64,000 nucleotides of DNA, from contig JACKPP010000001.1 in NCBI GenBank assembly GCA_024233455.1, positions 496,001 through 560,000 of the forward strand, given 5' to 3'. The translations under genes and the position numbers were made by a program. The notes below the pieces were generated by a model. That model made no database searches. It was not told the DNA's origin and saw only the letters and a program-made list of their open reading frames with translations. How positions within the stretch are numbered: the stretch's first letter is position 1; each line of letters starts with the position of its first letter. The DNA is from Chlamydiales bacterium. Its GTDB lineage: Bacteria > Chlamydiota > Chlamydiia > Chlamydiales > JACKPQ01. This document shows positions 42,370 to 51,300 of this stretch, in pieces.

Positions 42370-43746
42370 CTACTTACGAGCCAACTTTCTTCCACGTTTC
42401 ATATATCCGTCGTATCGCTTCATAAGTAAGTGAGACTCAACTTGTTTCAGTGTGTCTAACACCACTCCAACTAAAATAAGCAGTGAAGTACCGCCAAAAA
42501 AGTTGCTTATGCGCGGATCAACACCCAATATTTTACTCACAAGCATTGGCAAAATAGCTATAAAAGCTAAAAATAGTGCCCCTGCAAGCGTTAAACGGTT
42601 CATAGTAAATTCTAAAAAATTCTGTGTGGGCCTTCCCTGGCGAACACCCGGGATAAAAGCTCCACTTTTTTTCATATCCGAGGCTATTTGCTCTGGATGA
42701 AATTGCGTAGCTGTCCAAAAATATGTAAAAAATAAGATCAGACCTACGTAAAATAATGTATAAACCCAGCTACCAGGAGACAACCATCCGACTAGGCTCT
42801 TTAGAAAGCCACTTTGCCCAGCAAGCTGTGCAAGAGTTGCGGGAAACATTAGAATCGCTGAGGCAAAAATAACGGGCATCACACCGGCATAGTTGAGTTT
42901 GAGGGGGATAAATGCACTGCCTCCGCCCTGTACTTCACGTCTTCCAACAACGCGACGAGCGTATTGCAAGGGGATTTTTCGCTGAGCTTGAGTTACAAGA
43001 ATGGTGCCGACAATGATAAATATGAATATAGCTGCTAATACCACAAGCGTAGCAAAGGTGAGCTGTCCTGCATCTTGTGACTCTAGGTTCAAACCACGTA
43101 CAATAGCCCCAATAGTTGAGGGCAGTGATGACAAGATACCTATTGTGATGATAAGGCTAATCCCGTTCCCTATCCCCTTTTCAGAAATTTGCTCTCCAAT
43201 CCACATAAGAAAAACGGTTCCAGTGGTCATCGTAGCAATAACGATCAGATAGAATAGCCAAGGAAAGCCCATTAGAGTGGTGTCACTAATCTCTGCGGCA
43301 ATGATACCGGGATTGGCATAATTAAAGCCCATGACCGCTTTGGCTACTAGAGCCGATTGGAACATGGCCAAACCGACGGTCAGAAGACGCGTCCACTTCG
43401 TCATTTTCTTTCTGCCAGCATCGGGATTTTCACGTATTTCACGTTGAAAGCCGGGTGCAAGCGCCATAAATAGCTGCATCACTATCGATGCAGAGATGTA
43501 TGGCATAACAGATAGTGCAAAAATGGTCATTTGAGCGAAAGCACCGCCAGAAAATACATCCATAAGTTGAAAGAGGTTTTGGCCTCCTCCAGTCGCCGAT
43601 TGAAAGACTTTTAGAGCTTCTTCTGCATTGATGCCAGGAACCGGTATAAAACGGCCCAAACGGCACAGGGCCAACATCATCAATGTGAACAATATTTTTT
43701 GTTTCAAGTCGGGAATCGAAAATATTTTCCGCAGGGTTCCGATCAT
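42370..43746 (-). CDS. secY: Protein translocase subunit SecY
   Basis: SecY is the channel of the inner-membrane Sec translocon. The 458-residue protein has ten predicted membrane segments, the plug and pore region (GQNLFQLMDVFSGGAFAQMTIFALSVMPYISASI), and the cytosolic loop with KIPLQYARRVVGRR. It lies between rplO and rpsM, 5 bp after rplO. Confidence 0.98.
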   Translation of the reverse strand: MIGTLRKIFSIPDLKQKILFTLMMLALCRLGRFIPVPGINAEEALKVFQSATGGGQNLFQLMDVFSGGAFAQMTIFALSVMPYISASIVMQLFMALAPGFQREIRENPDAGRKKMTKWTRLLTVGLAMFQSALVAKAVMGFNYANPGIIAAEISDTTLMGFPWLFYLIVIATMTTGTVFLMWIGEQISEKGIGNGISLIITIGILSSLPSTIGAIVRGLNLESQDAGQLTFATLVVLAAIFIFIIVGTILVTQAQRKIPLQYARRVVGRREVQGGGSAFIPLKLNYAGVMPVIFASAILMFPATLAQLAGQSGFLKSLVGWLSPGSWVYTLFYVGLILFFTYFWTATQFHPEQIASDMKKSGAFIPGVRQGRPTQNFLEFTMNRLTLAGALFLAFIAILPMLVSKILGVDPRISNFFGGTSLLILVGVVLDTLKQVESHLLMKRYDGYMKRGRKLARK

Positions 43747-43751
43747 GGAGA

Positions 43752-44213
43752 CTATCCTTTAGCTGGAGTCTTAATTTCCGCAGGGCTCTTTTCGAGCTTA
43801 GCAAGGGCACCTTTTGAGAAGGCGTGGGCCTCTATGAGGACTTTTTTGGTAAGCTCACCCTGGCCTAGAATTTTAATTCCGCCTGGCGCCTGTCTAGGTG
43901 CTAGACCTTTGACAATGAGCGTTGCATGGTTTACAGTCTCTCCATCTTGATAGAGTTCTTCAATCCTTGATAGATTAATTGAGACCACTTCTTTCTGAAA
44001 ACGTGCTCTTGCAAATCCACGGGTAGGAAGTTTACGGTATAGAGGTAATTGACCACCTTCTTTTCCTAAACGACGTTTGTAACCCGATCTAGATTTGTCC
44101 CCTTTGTGACCACGGCAAGATGTTTTTCCATGACCAGAACCTATTCCGCGTCCAACGCGCTTACGTCTGGTGGTAAATTTCGAGCTGTTTTTTAGCGTAT
44201 GTAGATTAAACAT
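43752..44213 (-). CDS. rplO: 50S ribosomal protein L15
   Basis: The 153-residue protein has RRKRVGRGIGSGHGKTSCRGHKG and GFKR-like LPTRGFARARF, as in L15. It follows rpsE with an 8-bp overlap; L30 (rpmD), which lies between them in many bacteria, is absent, as I recall for Chlamydiae. Confidence 0.97.
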   Translation of the reverse strand: MFNLHTLKNSSKFTTRRKRVGRGIGSGHGKTSCRGHKGDKSRSGYKRRLGKEGGQLPLYRKLPTRGFARARFQKEVVSINLSRIEELYQDGETVNHATLIVKGLAPRQAPGGIKILGQGELTKKVLIEAHAFSKGALAKLEKSPAEIKTPAKG

Positions 44214-44718
44214 CTGCTCCTCTAAGTTCTAGTGTCTCTTTTCGATTTCGTAATGCTTGCAATGCCCTAACTGTGGCATTGACTTGGTTTTTTGGGTTGT
44301 TACATCCGATACTTTTTGCAACAACATCTCTAACGCCACCCGCTTCTAAAACTGCACGCACTTGTGAACCAGCAATTACACCAGTACCAGCAGGCGCAGG
44401 TTTTAACATGATGCAGGCGCCGTCCCACTTGACCGTAACTTCATGAGGAATTGATTCGCCTTCCATCACAAATGAAAACAGGTTTTTTCTAGCGCTCTCA
44501 GAACCTTTACGGATTGCATCGGCTACTTCATTGGCTTTGGCAAAACCAACGCCAATTTTTCCTTTGCCATCTCCTACCAGGATCAGCGCTGAAAAACTGA
44601 ATTTGCGCCCACCTTTAACCACTTTAGAACAGCGATTAATGTATAGAACCTTTTCCTCTAAATCAGATTTAGGCTCTTCGCGTTTTTCTTTTCTTTCTCT
44701 TTTTTTAGGTTCAGTCAT
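44206..44718 (-). CDS. rpsE: 30S ribosomal protein S5
   Basis: The 170-residue protein has VVKGGRKFSFSALILVGDGKGKIGVGFAKANEV and PAPAGTGVIAGSQVRAVLEAGGV, the two conserved S5 segments. The N-terminus is charged and slightly long (TEPKKRERKEKREEPKS). It overlaps rplO by 8 bp. Confidence 0.98.
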   Translation of the reverse strand: MTEPKKRERKEKREEPKSDLEEKVLYINRCSKVVKGGRKFSFSALILVGDGKGKIGVGFAKANEVADAIRKGSESARKNLFSFVMEGESIPHEVTVKWDGACIMLKPAPAGTGVIAGSQVRAVLEAGGVRDVVAKSIGCNNPKNQVNATVRALQALRNRKETLELRGADV

Positions 44719-44734
44719 CTTTCTCTTCTTTAGT

Positions 44735-45106
44735 TTAGAACTTGATTCCAGCTTCTCTTACAGCGTCAGCCAGTGCTGCAATTACGCCGTGATATTTATT
44801 TGGTCCGCGATCAAATACGATCTGGCCAATATTGTGCTCTTTAATCTTAGCACCAATCATATGGCCGATATTGGCCGCGAGCTCTTTTTTAGGTTTGCCT
44901 TGATTGGCACTACGTATTTCTTTGGTATAGCTACCAAGTCCAACTAAGGTGATGCCTTTATCGTCATCAATAAGTTGCACTGAAATATGCGCATTGCTTT
45001 TAAAGACACAAAGGCGCGGTTTTTCTGCAGTTCCACGTAGATGTTTTCTTACGCGCAATGTCCGTTTTTGTTTTTTTATTACGCGTTGTTTTACTTCGCT
45101 ATGCAT
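44735..45106 (-). CDS. rplR: 50S ribosomal protein L18
   Basis: The 123-residue protein has RKHLRGTAEKPRLCVFKSN, AQLIDD-like VQLIDDDKGITLV and the terminal DRGPNKYHGVIAALADAVREAGIKF. This L18 binds 5S rRNA together with L5. It lies between rplF and rpsE. Confidence 0.97.
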   Translation of the reverse strand: MHSEVKQRVIKKQKRTLRVRKHLRGTAEKPRLCVFKSNAHISVQLIDDDKGITLVGLGSYTKEIRSANQGKPKKELAANIGHMIGAKIKEHNIGQIVFDRGPNKYHGVIAALADAVREAGIKF

Positions 45107-45111
45107 ATAAA

Positions 45112-45654
45112 TTATGCTCCTTTTGCTGATTTACCGGCTTTCTTACGTACATATTCATCTATGTATCGGATACCTTTGCCTTTATAGGGCTCAGGTGGAC
45201 GCTTTGCCCGCACGTCCGCTGCGAATTGTCCCACCAATCTTTTGTCGGCTCCATCTATGATAATGAGTGTGCTTTTATCAATTTTGACGTTGACTCCTTC
45301 AGGAATTTTGATCTCTGTAGGATGCGAAAAACCAATCTGCAAGTCTACTGCCTGGCCTTTTACCGCCGCTCTGTAACCTACACCAATTAGTTGCAATCGC
45401 TTTTCAAACCCTTGACTTACACCAATAACCATGTTGCCTATCAGTGATCTGTAAAGACCCAAAAACGGTTTGGCAACTTTGCACTTTTCATTGAGTGACA
45501 CCCACAAGTGATTATCTTCTTGCTTAAGGATAATTCCTATAGGAAACTGCTGAACGAGTTGTCCTCGCGGTCCTTTTACAGTAACTTTGTCTTTTTCAAT
45601 TACAACTTCAGTTCCCTGAGGTATTAGAATCGGTTTTTTTGCTAATCGTGACAT
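45112..45654 (-). CDS. rplF: 50S ribosomal protein L6
   Basis: The 180-residue protein begins SRLAKKPILIPQGTEV and ends with RPPEPYKGKGIRYIDEYVRKKAGKSAKGA, the standard L6 C-terminal motif that contacts the GTPase centre. It stands 5 bp before rplR. Confidence 0.98.
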   Translation of the reverse strand: MSRLAKKPILIPQGTEVVIEKDKVTVKGPRGQLVQQFPIGIILKQEDNHLWVSLNEKCKVAKPFLGLYRSLIGNMVIGVSQGFEKRLQLIGVGYRAAVKGQAVDLQIGFSHPTEIKIPEGVNVKIDKSTLIIIDGADKRLVGQFAADVRAKRPPEPYKGKGIRYIDEYVRKKAGKSAKGA

Positions 45655-45671
45655 TTTTTATTTTTCTCCTA

Positions 45672-46055
45672 TTACCAAATACTGCACAGTACTTCGCCGC
45701 CAAATCCTTGTTTGCGTGCTGTTTCTCCATCGAGAATTCCGGAGGAGGTAGAAACAATAGCAAAACCTAATCCATCTAAAACGTATGGAATAGCATCTTT
45801 TCCAACATAAACGCGTCTGCCAGGTTTGGAAATACGCTTGAGACCGTGAATAATTGGATTTCTCAGGTTGTACTTTAAAAAGATCCTTAATGTACGACCG
45901 CTTTCATCAGCAAGAAAATTGATGATCATGCCTTTCTCTTTAAGAACATGCGCAATTTGTTTTTTCATTTTGCTAAATGGGATATCGACATAACGGTGCT
46001 CGGCCATTAGAGCGTTGCGTATTCTGGTTAACATGTCGGCAATTGTGTCGGTCAT
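45672..46055 (-). CDS. rpsH: 30S ribosomal protein S8
   Basis: The 127-residue protein has TDTIADMLTRIRNALMAEH and the terminal STSSGILDGETARKQGFGGEVLCSIW. The last residues are CSIW, where most S8 proteins have C-x-V/I-W. S14 (rpsN), normally between L5 and S8, is absent here and is presumably elsewhere, as in Chlamydia. Confidence 0.97.
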   Translation of the reverse strand: MTDTIADMLTRIRNALMAEHRYVDIPFSKMKKQIAHVLKEKGMIINFLADESGRTLRIFLKYNLRNPIIHGLKRISKPGRRVYVGKDAIPYVLDGLGFAIVSTSSGILDGETARKQGFGGEVLCSIW

Positions 46056-46059
46056 GGTG

Positions 46060-46605
46060 TTATTCTCCCTCTTTTTTAAATGGCATGCCTAACTCTTTTA
46101 AAAGAGCAAACCCTTCAGTGTCATTTTGAGCTGTTGTTACAAATGCAATATTCATCCCTTGAGAACGTTTGACAGTGTCTAAATTAATTTCTGGAAACAT
46201 CTGCTGATCTTCTAGACCTAGGGAATAGGATCCACGTCCATCTAGTCCAGTTTTAAAACCCCTAAAGTCACGAATGCGTGGTGCTATGATGTTGACAAAA
46301 CGATCAACAAAATCGTACATACGCTTTCCCCTCAGTGTTACCTTCAGTCCAATATTTTGGTCTTCACGCAACTTAAAGTTGGAGACAGCTTTTTTTGATT
46401 TTCTGAATACAGGTTTTTGTCCAGATATCAACATGAGTTCATTAAAGCAGTCTTGCATAGAATTTTTATCTTTTGATGCTTCTGCAAGTCCCATACTAAT
46501 TACAACTTTATTTAGTTGAGGCACTAGCATCACATTTTTATAATTAAACTTTTCCATCAAAGTCTTTTTAACTTCGTCGTTATATTTCTTCTTAAGTCTT
46601 GACAT
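46060..46605 (-). CDS. rplE: 50S ribosomal protein L5
   Basis: The 181-residue protein shows VVISMGLAEASKDK, FKLREDQNIGLKVTLRG and the MFPEINLDTVKRSQGMNIAFVTTA segment, as in L5, which binds 5S rRNA. It lies between rplX and rpsH with gaps of 2-5 bp. Confidence 0.98.
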   Translation of the reverse strand: MSRLKKKYNDEVKKTLMEKFNYKNVMLVPQLNKVVISMGLAEASKDKNSMQDCFNELMLISGQKPVFRKSKKAVSNFKLREDQNIGLKVTLRGKRMYDFVDRFVNIIAPRIRDFRGFKTGLDGRGSYSLGLEDQQMFPEINLDTVKRSQGMNIAFVTTAQNDTEGFALLKELGMPFKKEGE

Positions 46606-46607
46606 GA

Positions 46608-46934
46608 CTACTTCCTCAATGTTCGGTAGACGGTTTCTTTCCCGTCTTTTACGTAGACGAGTTCTTTTTTTGTTCCATCAATTTTTGTCTTAAGCTTGAT
46701 TCGATTACCATCGGTATCACAAAGAGTCACATTCGAGATGTGTATAGGTCTTTCGATACTAATAATTTCTCCACCAGATTGTTGGTTTTGCTTCTTTACG
46801 TGTTTTTTTCTAACGTTGACGCCCTGAACGACGATGTTCGTTTTAGACTTAGCAAGTACTTTTCCAATTTGGCCGTTATCGTTACCGGTGATAACTTTAA
46901 CGTTGTCACCTTCTTTAATCCATTTCTGAGCCAT
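46608..46934 (-). CDS. rplX: 50S ribosomal protein L24
   Basis: The 108-residue protein has the KOW motif GDNVKVITGNDNGQIGKVL and NVRKKHVKKQNQQSGG. L24 initiates 50S assembly. It lies directly after rplN with a 2-bp gap. Confidence 0.97.
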   Translation of the reverse strand: MAQKWIKEGDNVKVITGNDNGQIGKVLAKSKTNIVVQGVNVRKKHVKKQNQQSGGEIISIERPIHISNVTLCDTDGNRIKLKTKIDGTKKELVYVKDGKETVYRTLRK

Positions 46935-46936
46935 GA

Positions 46937-47305
46937 TTAAACAACCTCCGGCGCTAGTGAGCTAATTTTAATGAATCCATGATCACGCACTTCTCTGGCT
47001 ACAGGGCCAAAAATGCGTGTGCCTTTAGGATTTTGTTTGTCATCAATGATGACACAACTGTTGTCGTAAAAACGCAAATGCGTCCCATCGGCACGTTTGA
47101 TATAGTATTTTTGTCTGACGATAACCGCTTTAACAACATCACCTTTTTTTACGCCACCTTTGGGCTCTGCATCTTTAACCGAGCATACAATCACATCGCC
47201 CACTCTGGCATATCGACGTTTTGAACCGCGCAGCACTTTGATACATTTAACGCGCTTTGCGCCGCTATTGTCTGCAACTTGTAATTGGCTTTCTTGTTGT
47301 AACAT
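46937..47305 (-). CDS. rplN: 50S ribosomal protein L14
   Basis: The 122-residue protein begins MLQQESQLQVADNSGAKRVKCI and ends FIKISSLAPEVV, both standard L14. KRADGTHLRFYDNSCVIID is present in the middle. Confidence 0.98.
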   Translation of the reverse strand: MLQQESQLQVADNSGAKRVKCIKVLRGSKRRYARVGDVIVCSVKDAEPKGGVKKGDVVKAVIVRQKYYIKRADGTHLRFYDNSCVIIDDKQNPKGTRIFGPVAREVRDHGFIKISSLAPEVV

Positions 47306-47317
47306 TGTGTGTTTCCT

Positions 47318-47560
47318 TTACGCTACTTCCACAACTCGCCAGCGCTTGAGCTTGGAAAGTGGTCTTGTTTCTTGTATTTTTACGCGCTTTCCAACTTCAA
47401 TTTTTTCTTCGGTATGAGCGTAGTATTTCTTGCTAAGTGTAATGACTTTTCCAAGACGTGGGTGCGGCATGCGTCTTTCTACGCGCACAGTGACCGTCTT
47501 GTCCATTTTGTTACTTTGGACGACACCTTCTCGGATTTTTCGTGTATTTTTTCTGTCCAT
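47318..47560 (-). CDS. rpsQ: 30S ribosomal protein S17
   Basis: The 80-residue protein has GVVQSNKMDKTVTVRVERRM and YYAHTEEKIEVGKRVKIQETRPLSKLKRW, the S17 signature. It lies 4 bp after rpmC. Confidence 0.97.
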   Translation of the reverse strand: MDRKNTRKIREGVVQSNKMDKTVTVRVERRMPHPRLGKVITLSKKYYAHTEEKIEVGKRVKIQETRPLSKLKRWRVVEVA

Positions 47561-47564
47561 TTAC

Positions 47565-47759
47565 TTAGCCTGCCTTTTTTTCTTGAAGTACTGTTAGGAT
47601 GCGCGCCTTTGTCCTTTTATTCATCTTAATAAGATGCGGCTTATCGAGTTTCTTCTCTAAAGCGAGTTTAGATCTAAGCTCAAATAGTTCTTTGTTGATT
47701 TCTTCAGCTCTTACTTGAAGCTCTTCTATGCTTTGATTTCGCAGTTCTTTTATATCCAT
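47565..47759 (-). CDS. rpmC: 50S ribosomal protein L29
   Basis: The 64-residue protein has ELRNQSIEELQVRAEEINKELFELR and a basic C-terminus, as in L29. Its start base overlaps the last base of rplP. Confidence 0.96.
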   Translation of the reverse strand: MDIKELRNQSIEELQVRAEEINKELFELRSKLALEKKLDKPHLIKMNKRTKARILTVLQEKKAG

Positions 47760-48181
47760 TAATTTACGCGCTCCATTCTATCTACAAATCGTGTGCGTAT
47801 CGGCAGTTTAGCCGCCGCACGCCTTAATGCACTTTGTGCATCTTCGCGGGATACATTACCTACTTCAAAGAGAACTCGACCGGGTTTTACCGATGCTACC
47901 CATTGATCAGGAGATCCTTTACCTTTACCCATTCTGGTTTCAGCTGGCTTTTTACTAATCGGCTTGTCAGGGAAAATGCAAATCCATGTTTTACCACGTC
48001 TTTGAAAGTAACGATTAATCGCTACACGACAAGCTTCTATTTGTCTGCCAGTAATCCATCCACGATCTAATGCTTGCATTCCGTAATCGCCAAATTCGAC
48101 GAAATTTCCTGCTTTACTTTTGCCTTTAAGGTTTCCTTTTTGGCATTTTCGGTATTTAGTTTTCGAGGGCAATAGTGCCAT
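47759..48181 (-). CDS. rplP: 50S ribosomal protein L16
   Basis: The 140-residue protein starts ALLPSKTKYRKCQKGNLKGK and has WICIFPDKPISKKPAETRMGKGKGSPDQWV, the L16 signature. The N-terminus has KCQKGNLKGKSKAG where E. coli has KMHKGRNRG. It lies between rpsC and rpmC. Confidence 0.98.
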   Translation of the reverse strand: MALLPSKTKYRKCQKGNLKGKSKAGNFVEFGDYGMQALDRGWITGRQIEACRVAINRYFQRRGKTWICIFPDKPISKKPAETRMGKGKGSPDQWVASVKPGRVLFEVGNVSREDAQSALRRAAAKLPIRTRFVDRMERVN

Positions 48182-48193
48182 TTTTCATACTCC

Positions 48194-48829
48194 TTATCGT
48201 CCAGCCGTTTTTTCGCCGCGATTGATCCATACTTTAACTCCTAAAGAGCCGTAAGTTGTCTCAGCGCGAGCCGTGGCGTAATCAATATCAGCTCGCATTG
48301 TGTGAAGTGGGACACTTCCTTCTTTATACCATTCAGTCCGCGCTATCTCAGCACCGCCAATACGACCTGAGACTTGCACTTTAATTCCAGCAGCTCCAGC
48401 ATCCATGGTGGATTGAAGTGCTTTTTTCATCGCTCGTCGGAATGAAATTCGTCTTTCTAGTTGTTTAGCGATGCCTTCTCCCACTAATAGTGCATCTAGA
48501 TCCGGACGTTTGATTTCAGCAACTTCTACCCAAACTTCTTTGCCAGTCAGGGCTTTTAGCTCATTTTTTAATACGTCGATTTCCGAACCTTTCTTGCCAA
48601 TGACCAAACCTGGTCTAGACGTGTGTATGGTCACCTCAATTTTATCGCTCATCCGCTTGATGATGATGTTTGATGCACCTGAACAACACGGCTTTTTCAT
48701 TAAGTAAGCACGTAGTTTTTCGTCTTCAGCGATTAGTTTTCCATATTGCTGTTTGCTGGCAAACCAAACAGAAAACCAATCTTTACGAATCCTGAGCCTA
48801 AATCCTTTTGGCGATGTCTTTTGTCCCAT
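48194..48829 (-). CDS. rpsC: 30S ribosomal protein S3
   Basis: The 211-residue protein has GQKTSPKGFRLRIRKDWFSVW, the KH-domain GxxG in RPGLVIGKKGSEID, and IKVQVSGRIGGAEIARTEW. It is 2 bp after rplV. Length is as expected for chlamydial S3. Confidence 0.98.
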   Translation of the reverse strand: MGQKTSPKGFRLRIRKDWFSVWFASKQQYGKLIAEDEKLRAYLMKKPCCSGASNIIIKRMSDKIEVTIHTSRPGLVIGKKGSEIDVLKNELKALTGKEVWVEVAEIKRPDLDALLVGEGIAKQLERRISFRRAMKKALQSTMDAGAAGIKVQVSGRIGGAEIARTEWYKEGSVPLHTMRADIDYATARAETTYGSLGVKVWINRGEKTAGR

Positions 48830-48831
48830 AA

Positions 48832-49176
48832 TTAACTATTCTCCTTCGGTGCCACAGCTACGACAAGATGGCTCATGCGTTTCATAATCGGTACTCGACT
48901 GCCGCGCGATCTGGTTTTAGCTCGTTTTAAAGTCGGCCCTTCATCGACCCTAACTTCAGTAACAACGAGCTTCTCTCTTGCTACGCCATGCTTAGTCTCG
49001 GCGTTAGCAATGGCGCTCATCAGTGTTTTTTTCATGTGATGACCAGCTTTCAGATTGCAAAATGTGAGCTCAGTCATTGCCTGCAGAGCATTTTTTCCAC
49101 GTATTAGTCCAGCAGCTAAGCGGGCTTTTCTCGGGGCAATGCGCACGTATTTAGTAATCGCTTTTCCTTGATTCAT
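48832..49176 (-). CDS. rplV: 50S ribosomal protein L22
   Basis: The 114-residue protein has YVRIAPRKARLAAGLIRGKNA and the terminal RAKTRSRGSRVPIMKRMSHLVVAV, which line the exit tunnel in L22. Confidence 0.97.
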   Translation of the reverse strand: MNQGKAITKYVRIAPRKARLAAGLIRGKNALQAMTELTFCNLKAGHHMKKTLMSAIANAETKHGVAREKLVVTEVRVDEGPTLKRAKTRSRGSRVPIMKRMSHLVVAVAPKENS

Positions 49177-49187
49177 GAACTTGTTTC

Positions 49188-49451
49188 CTATTTCTTAACC
49201 GGATGGCCCTTGAATTGACGGGTAGGAGAAAATTCTCCAAGTCTGTGTCCCACCATATTCTCAGAGACGAATACCGTAATAAATTTTTTGCCATTATGCA
49301 CGTCAAATGAATGCCCTATCATTTCAGGAATTATCATCGACCGTCTCGACCATGTTTTAACAACTTCTTTTCTTCCCTCATCATTCATCTTTTTAAGTTT
49401 TTTGATGAGGCAGTTATCAACAAATGGACCTTTTCTTAGTGATCTACTCAT
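49188..49451 (-). CDS. rpsS: 30S ribosomal protein S19
   Basis: The 87-residue protein begins SRSLRKGPFVDNCLIKKLKK and has VSENMVGHRLGEFSPTRQFKGH, both S19 signatures. It lies 3 bp after rplB. Confidence 0.98.
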   Translation of the reverse strand: MSRSLRKGPFVDNCLIKKLKKMNDEGRKEVVKTWSRRSMIIPEMIGHSFDVHNGKKFITVFVSENMVGHRLGEFSPTRQFKGHPVKK

Positions 49452-49454
49452 AAA

Positions 49455-50303
49455 TTATTTCTTCTTGCTGCGTTTTACAATCCACTTATTCGTGGTTTTG
49501 TTTTTAGCGCGTGTGCGCTTACCTTTAGTTTGTAATCCCCATGGTGTTTGGGGGATGTAACCGTTGTGCTTTCCTTCTCCACCACCATGAGGGTGATCGA
49601 CAGGGTTCATGGCTGTACCACGGACTGTAGGGCGAAAACCTTTCCAACGTGTTCTACCAGCTTTACCCTCTACGCGTAGCGAGTGTTCTGCATTAGACAC
49701 CGTTCCAAATGTTGCTCTGCACTGATCGTTGATCAAACGCACTTCACCGGACGGCATCTTAACCGTAGCATATCCACCAGCACGCGCCATAAGTTGAGCA
49801 GAAAGCCCAGCGGAGCGAATCAATTTTGCACCTCTACCCGGATAGAGTTCGATATTATGGATAGTAGAACCTAGCGGCATGTCTTTAAGTCTCATGCTGT
49901 TGCCATCTTCGAATTCCGCATTTGATCCCGATTGGATGTACGTGCCAACTTTTAGTCCCTCTGGAGCAATAATGTAACGTTTCTCACCGTCAATGTAGTG
50001 CAAAAGAGCGATGAAGGCCGTGCGGTTAGGATCGTACTCGATCGAAGCCACTTTAGCTTTGACTCCCTCTTTGTCACGCGCAAAATCGATGATACGATAA
50101 AAACGTTTGTGCCCCCCACCTCTGTGTCGGCAAGTGATATGCCCGTGGTGGTTGCGACCGTTGGTGCGTTTTTTCGATTCTAAAAGTTGTTTGCAAGGCT
50201 CAACGGTTTGCCTTAAGCCTTCTTTGCGCGTAAGTGCTTCGTTTTTTGAAAGCACTAAATTGCGTTGACCAGGAGTTACGGGTCGAAATCTTTTCATTGC
50301 CAT
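49455..50303 (-). CDS. rplB: 50S ribosomal protein L2
   Basis: The 282-residue protein contains the conserved peptidyl-transferase-proximal segment VRGTAMNPVDHPHGGGEGK, with the important His, and HGHITCRHRGGGHKRFYR near the N-terminus. It is the largest primary rRNA-binding protein of the 50S subunit. Confidence 0.98.
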   Translation of the reverse strand: MAMKRFRPVTPGQRNLVLSKNEALTRKEGLRQTVEPCKQLLESKKRTNGRNHHGHITCRHRGGGHKRFYRIIDFARDKEGVKAKVASIEYDPNRTAFIALLHYIDGEKRYIIAPEGLKVGTYIQSGSNAEFEDGNSMRLKDMPLGSTIHNIELYPGRGAKLIRSAGLSAQLMARAGGYATVKMPSGEVRLINDQCRATFGTVSNAEHSLRVEGKAGRTRWKGFRPTVRGTAMNPVDHPHGGGEGKHNGYIPQTPWGLQTKGKRTRAKNKTTNKWIVKRSKKK

Positions 50304-50319
50304 TTTTTCTTATTCTCCA

Positions 50320-50652
50320 TTAATCGAGGCTATCGCCAGGCTTCAGTGTAATAATCGCTTTTTTGAATGCAGATTTATATCCAATACGGCCTCGCATTCT
50401 ACGTTTTTTCGCTGGTATTGTGACTGTGTTAACAGCTTTGACCGAAACTTTCTTTTGGGCGTAAATCTCTTCAATTGCGTTTTTAATTTCAGCTTTATTT
50501 GCGTTACTATCAACGATGAATACGTATTTGGGCTTGTCACACTTAGCCAAACTTTTATTGCTTTCTGATGTGTGTAGACTTTGTAGCATTTGTGCTTTTT
50601 CAGTCACATAACGCTCTTTAATCACGGTGTAAGGGCTTTTACTCAGCTTCAT
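50320..50652 (-). CDS. rplW: 50S ribosomal protein L23
   Basis: The 110-residue protein has YTVIKERYVTEKAQMLQSL, KYVFIVDSNANKAEIKNAIEEIY and a basic RMRGRIGYKSAFKKAIITLK tail, as in L23, which docks the signal recognition particle and trigger factor. Its start overlaps the rplD stop by 14 bp. Confidence 0.97.
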   Translation of the reverse strand: MKLSKSPYTVIKERYVTEKAQMLQSLHTSESNKSLAKCDKPKYVFIVDSNANKAEIKNAIEEIYAQKKVSVKAVNTVTIPAKKRRMRGRIGYKSAFKKAIITLKPGDSLD

Positions 50653-51298
50653 TTTGCATTTCTCCTAAAACTTTTATCAAATCATCGATTGCTGATTCCA
50701 TGACAACGATATGGCCGCTGTTGACAATGTCATAGCCGTTTGTGCTCGCTGCTTTCCCAAAATAGGCTTTAGGGATGTTACTTACGCTTTTGATGATGAC
50801 TTGCTCAGCTTCGCCCATTTGACCTAAAAAGAGGATACGCCCTTTTACAAGCTCACGCATCTCTAGAAATTTAGCGATTGTTTTGGTCTTTGGACTTTCC
50901 AGTCCTTTAGGATCGAGAATGCTTAAATGGCCTGCCTTGATTTTTTCGGCTAGCAGAAAGCGTATAGCTGCACGTTTTTCTTTGATGTTGATACGCGTCC
51001 TAACAGACAGTGACTTCGGCTTTGGTCCAAATACCACGCCACCACCACGATACTGGGGAGCGGCAAGACATCCTTGACGCGCACGCCCTGTTCCTTTTTG
51101 AGGGTGCGGCTTTTTCGAGGTTGCATTTACTTCTGAACGCCCTTTGGTATTGGCTGACCATTGGCGCTGATTATTCATAAGAGCGACTAAGTAATCTTTG
51201 ATCATTTGACGATGAGGATTGCCGCTCAGTAAATTGTCACTAATCTCTAGTTGGCCAATCTCATTTCCAGATAGGTCGTATTTTTTTAAGTTTGCCAC
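50639..51298 (-). CDS. rplD: 50S ribosomal protein L4
   Basis: The 219-residue protein has KKPHPQKGTGRARQGCLAAPQYRGGGVVFGPKP, the L4 signature. I place the start at the GTG at 51298 (VANLKKYDLSGNEIGQ), which has GAAGGTG upstream and begins 2 bp after the rplC stop. The open frame continues upstream into rplC, but those residues come from rplC read in another frame. Confidence 0.96.
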   Translation of the reverse strand: MANLKKYDLSGNEIGQLEISDNLLSGNPHRQMIKDYLVALMNNQRQWSANTKGRSEVNATSKKPHPQKGTGRARQGCLAAPQYRGGGVVFGPKPKSLSVRTRINIKEKRAAIRFLLAEKIKAGHLSILDPKGLESPKTKTIAKFLEMRELVKGRILFLGQMGEAEQVIIKSVSNIPKAYFGKAASTNGYDIVNSGHIVVMESAIDDLIKVLGEMQNEAE

Positions 51299-51300
51299 GT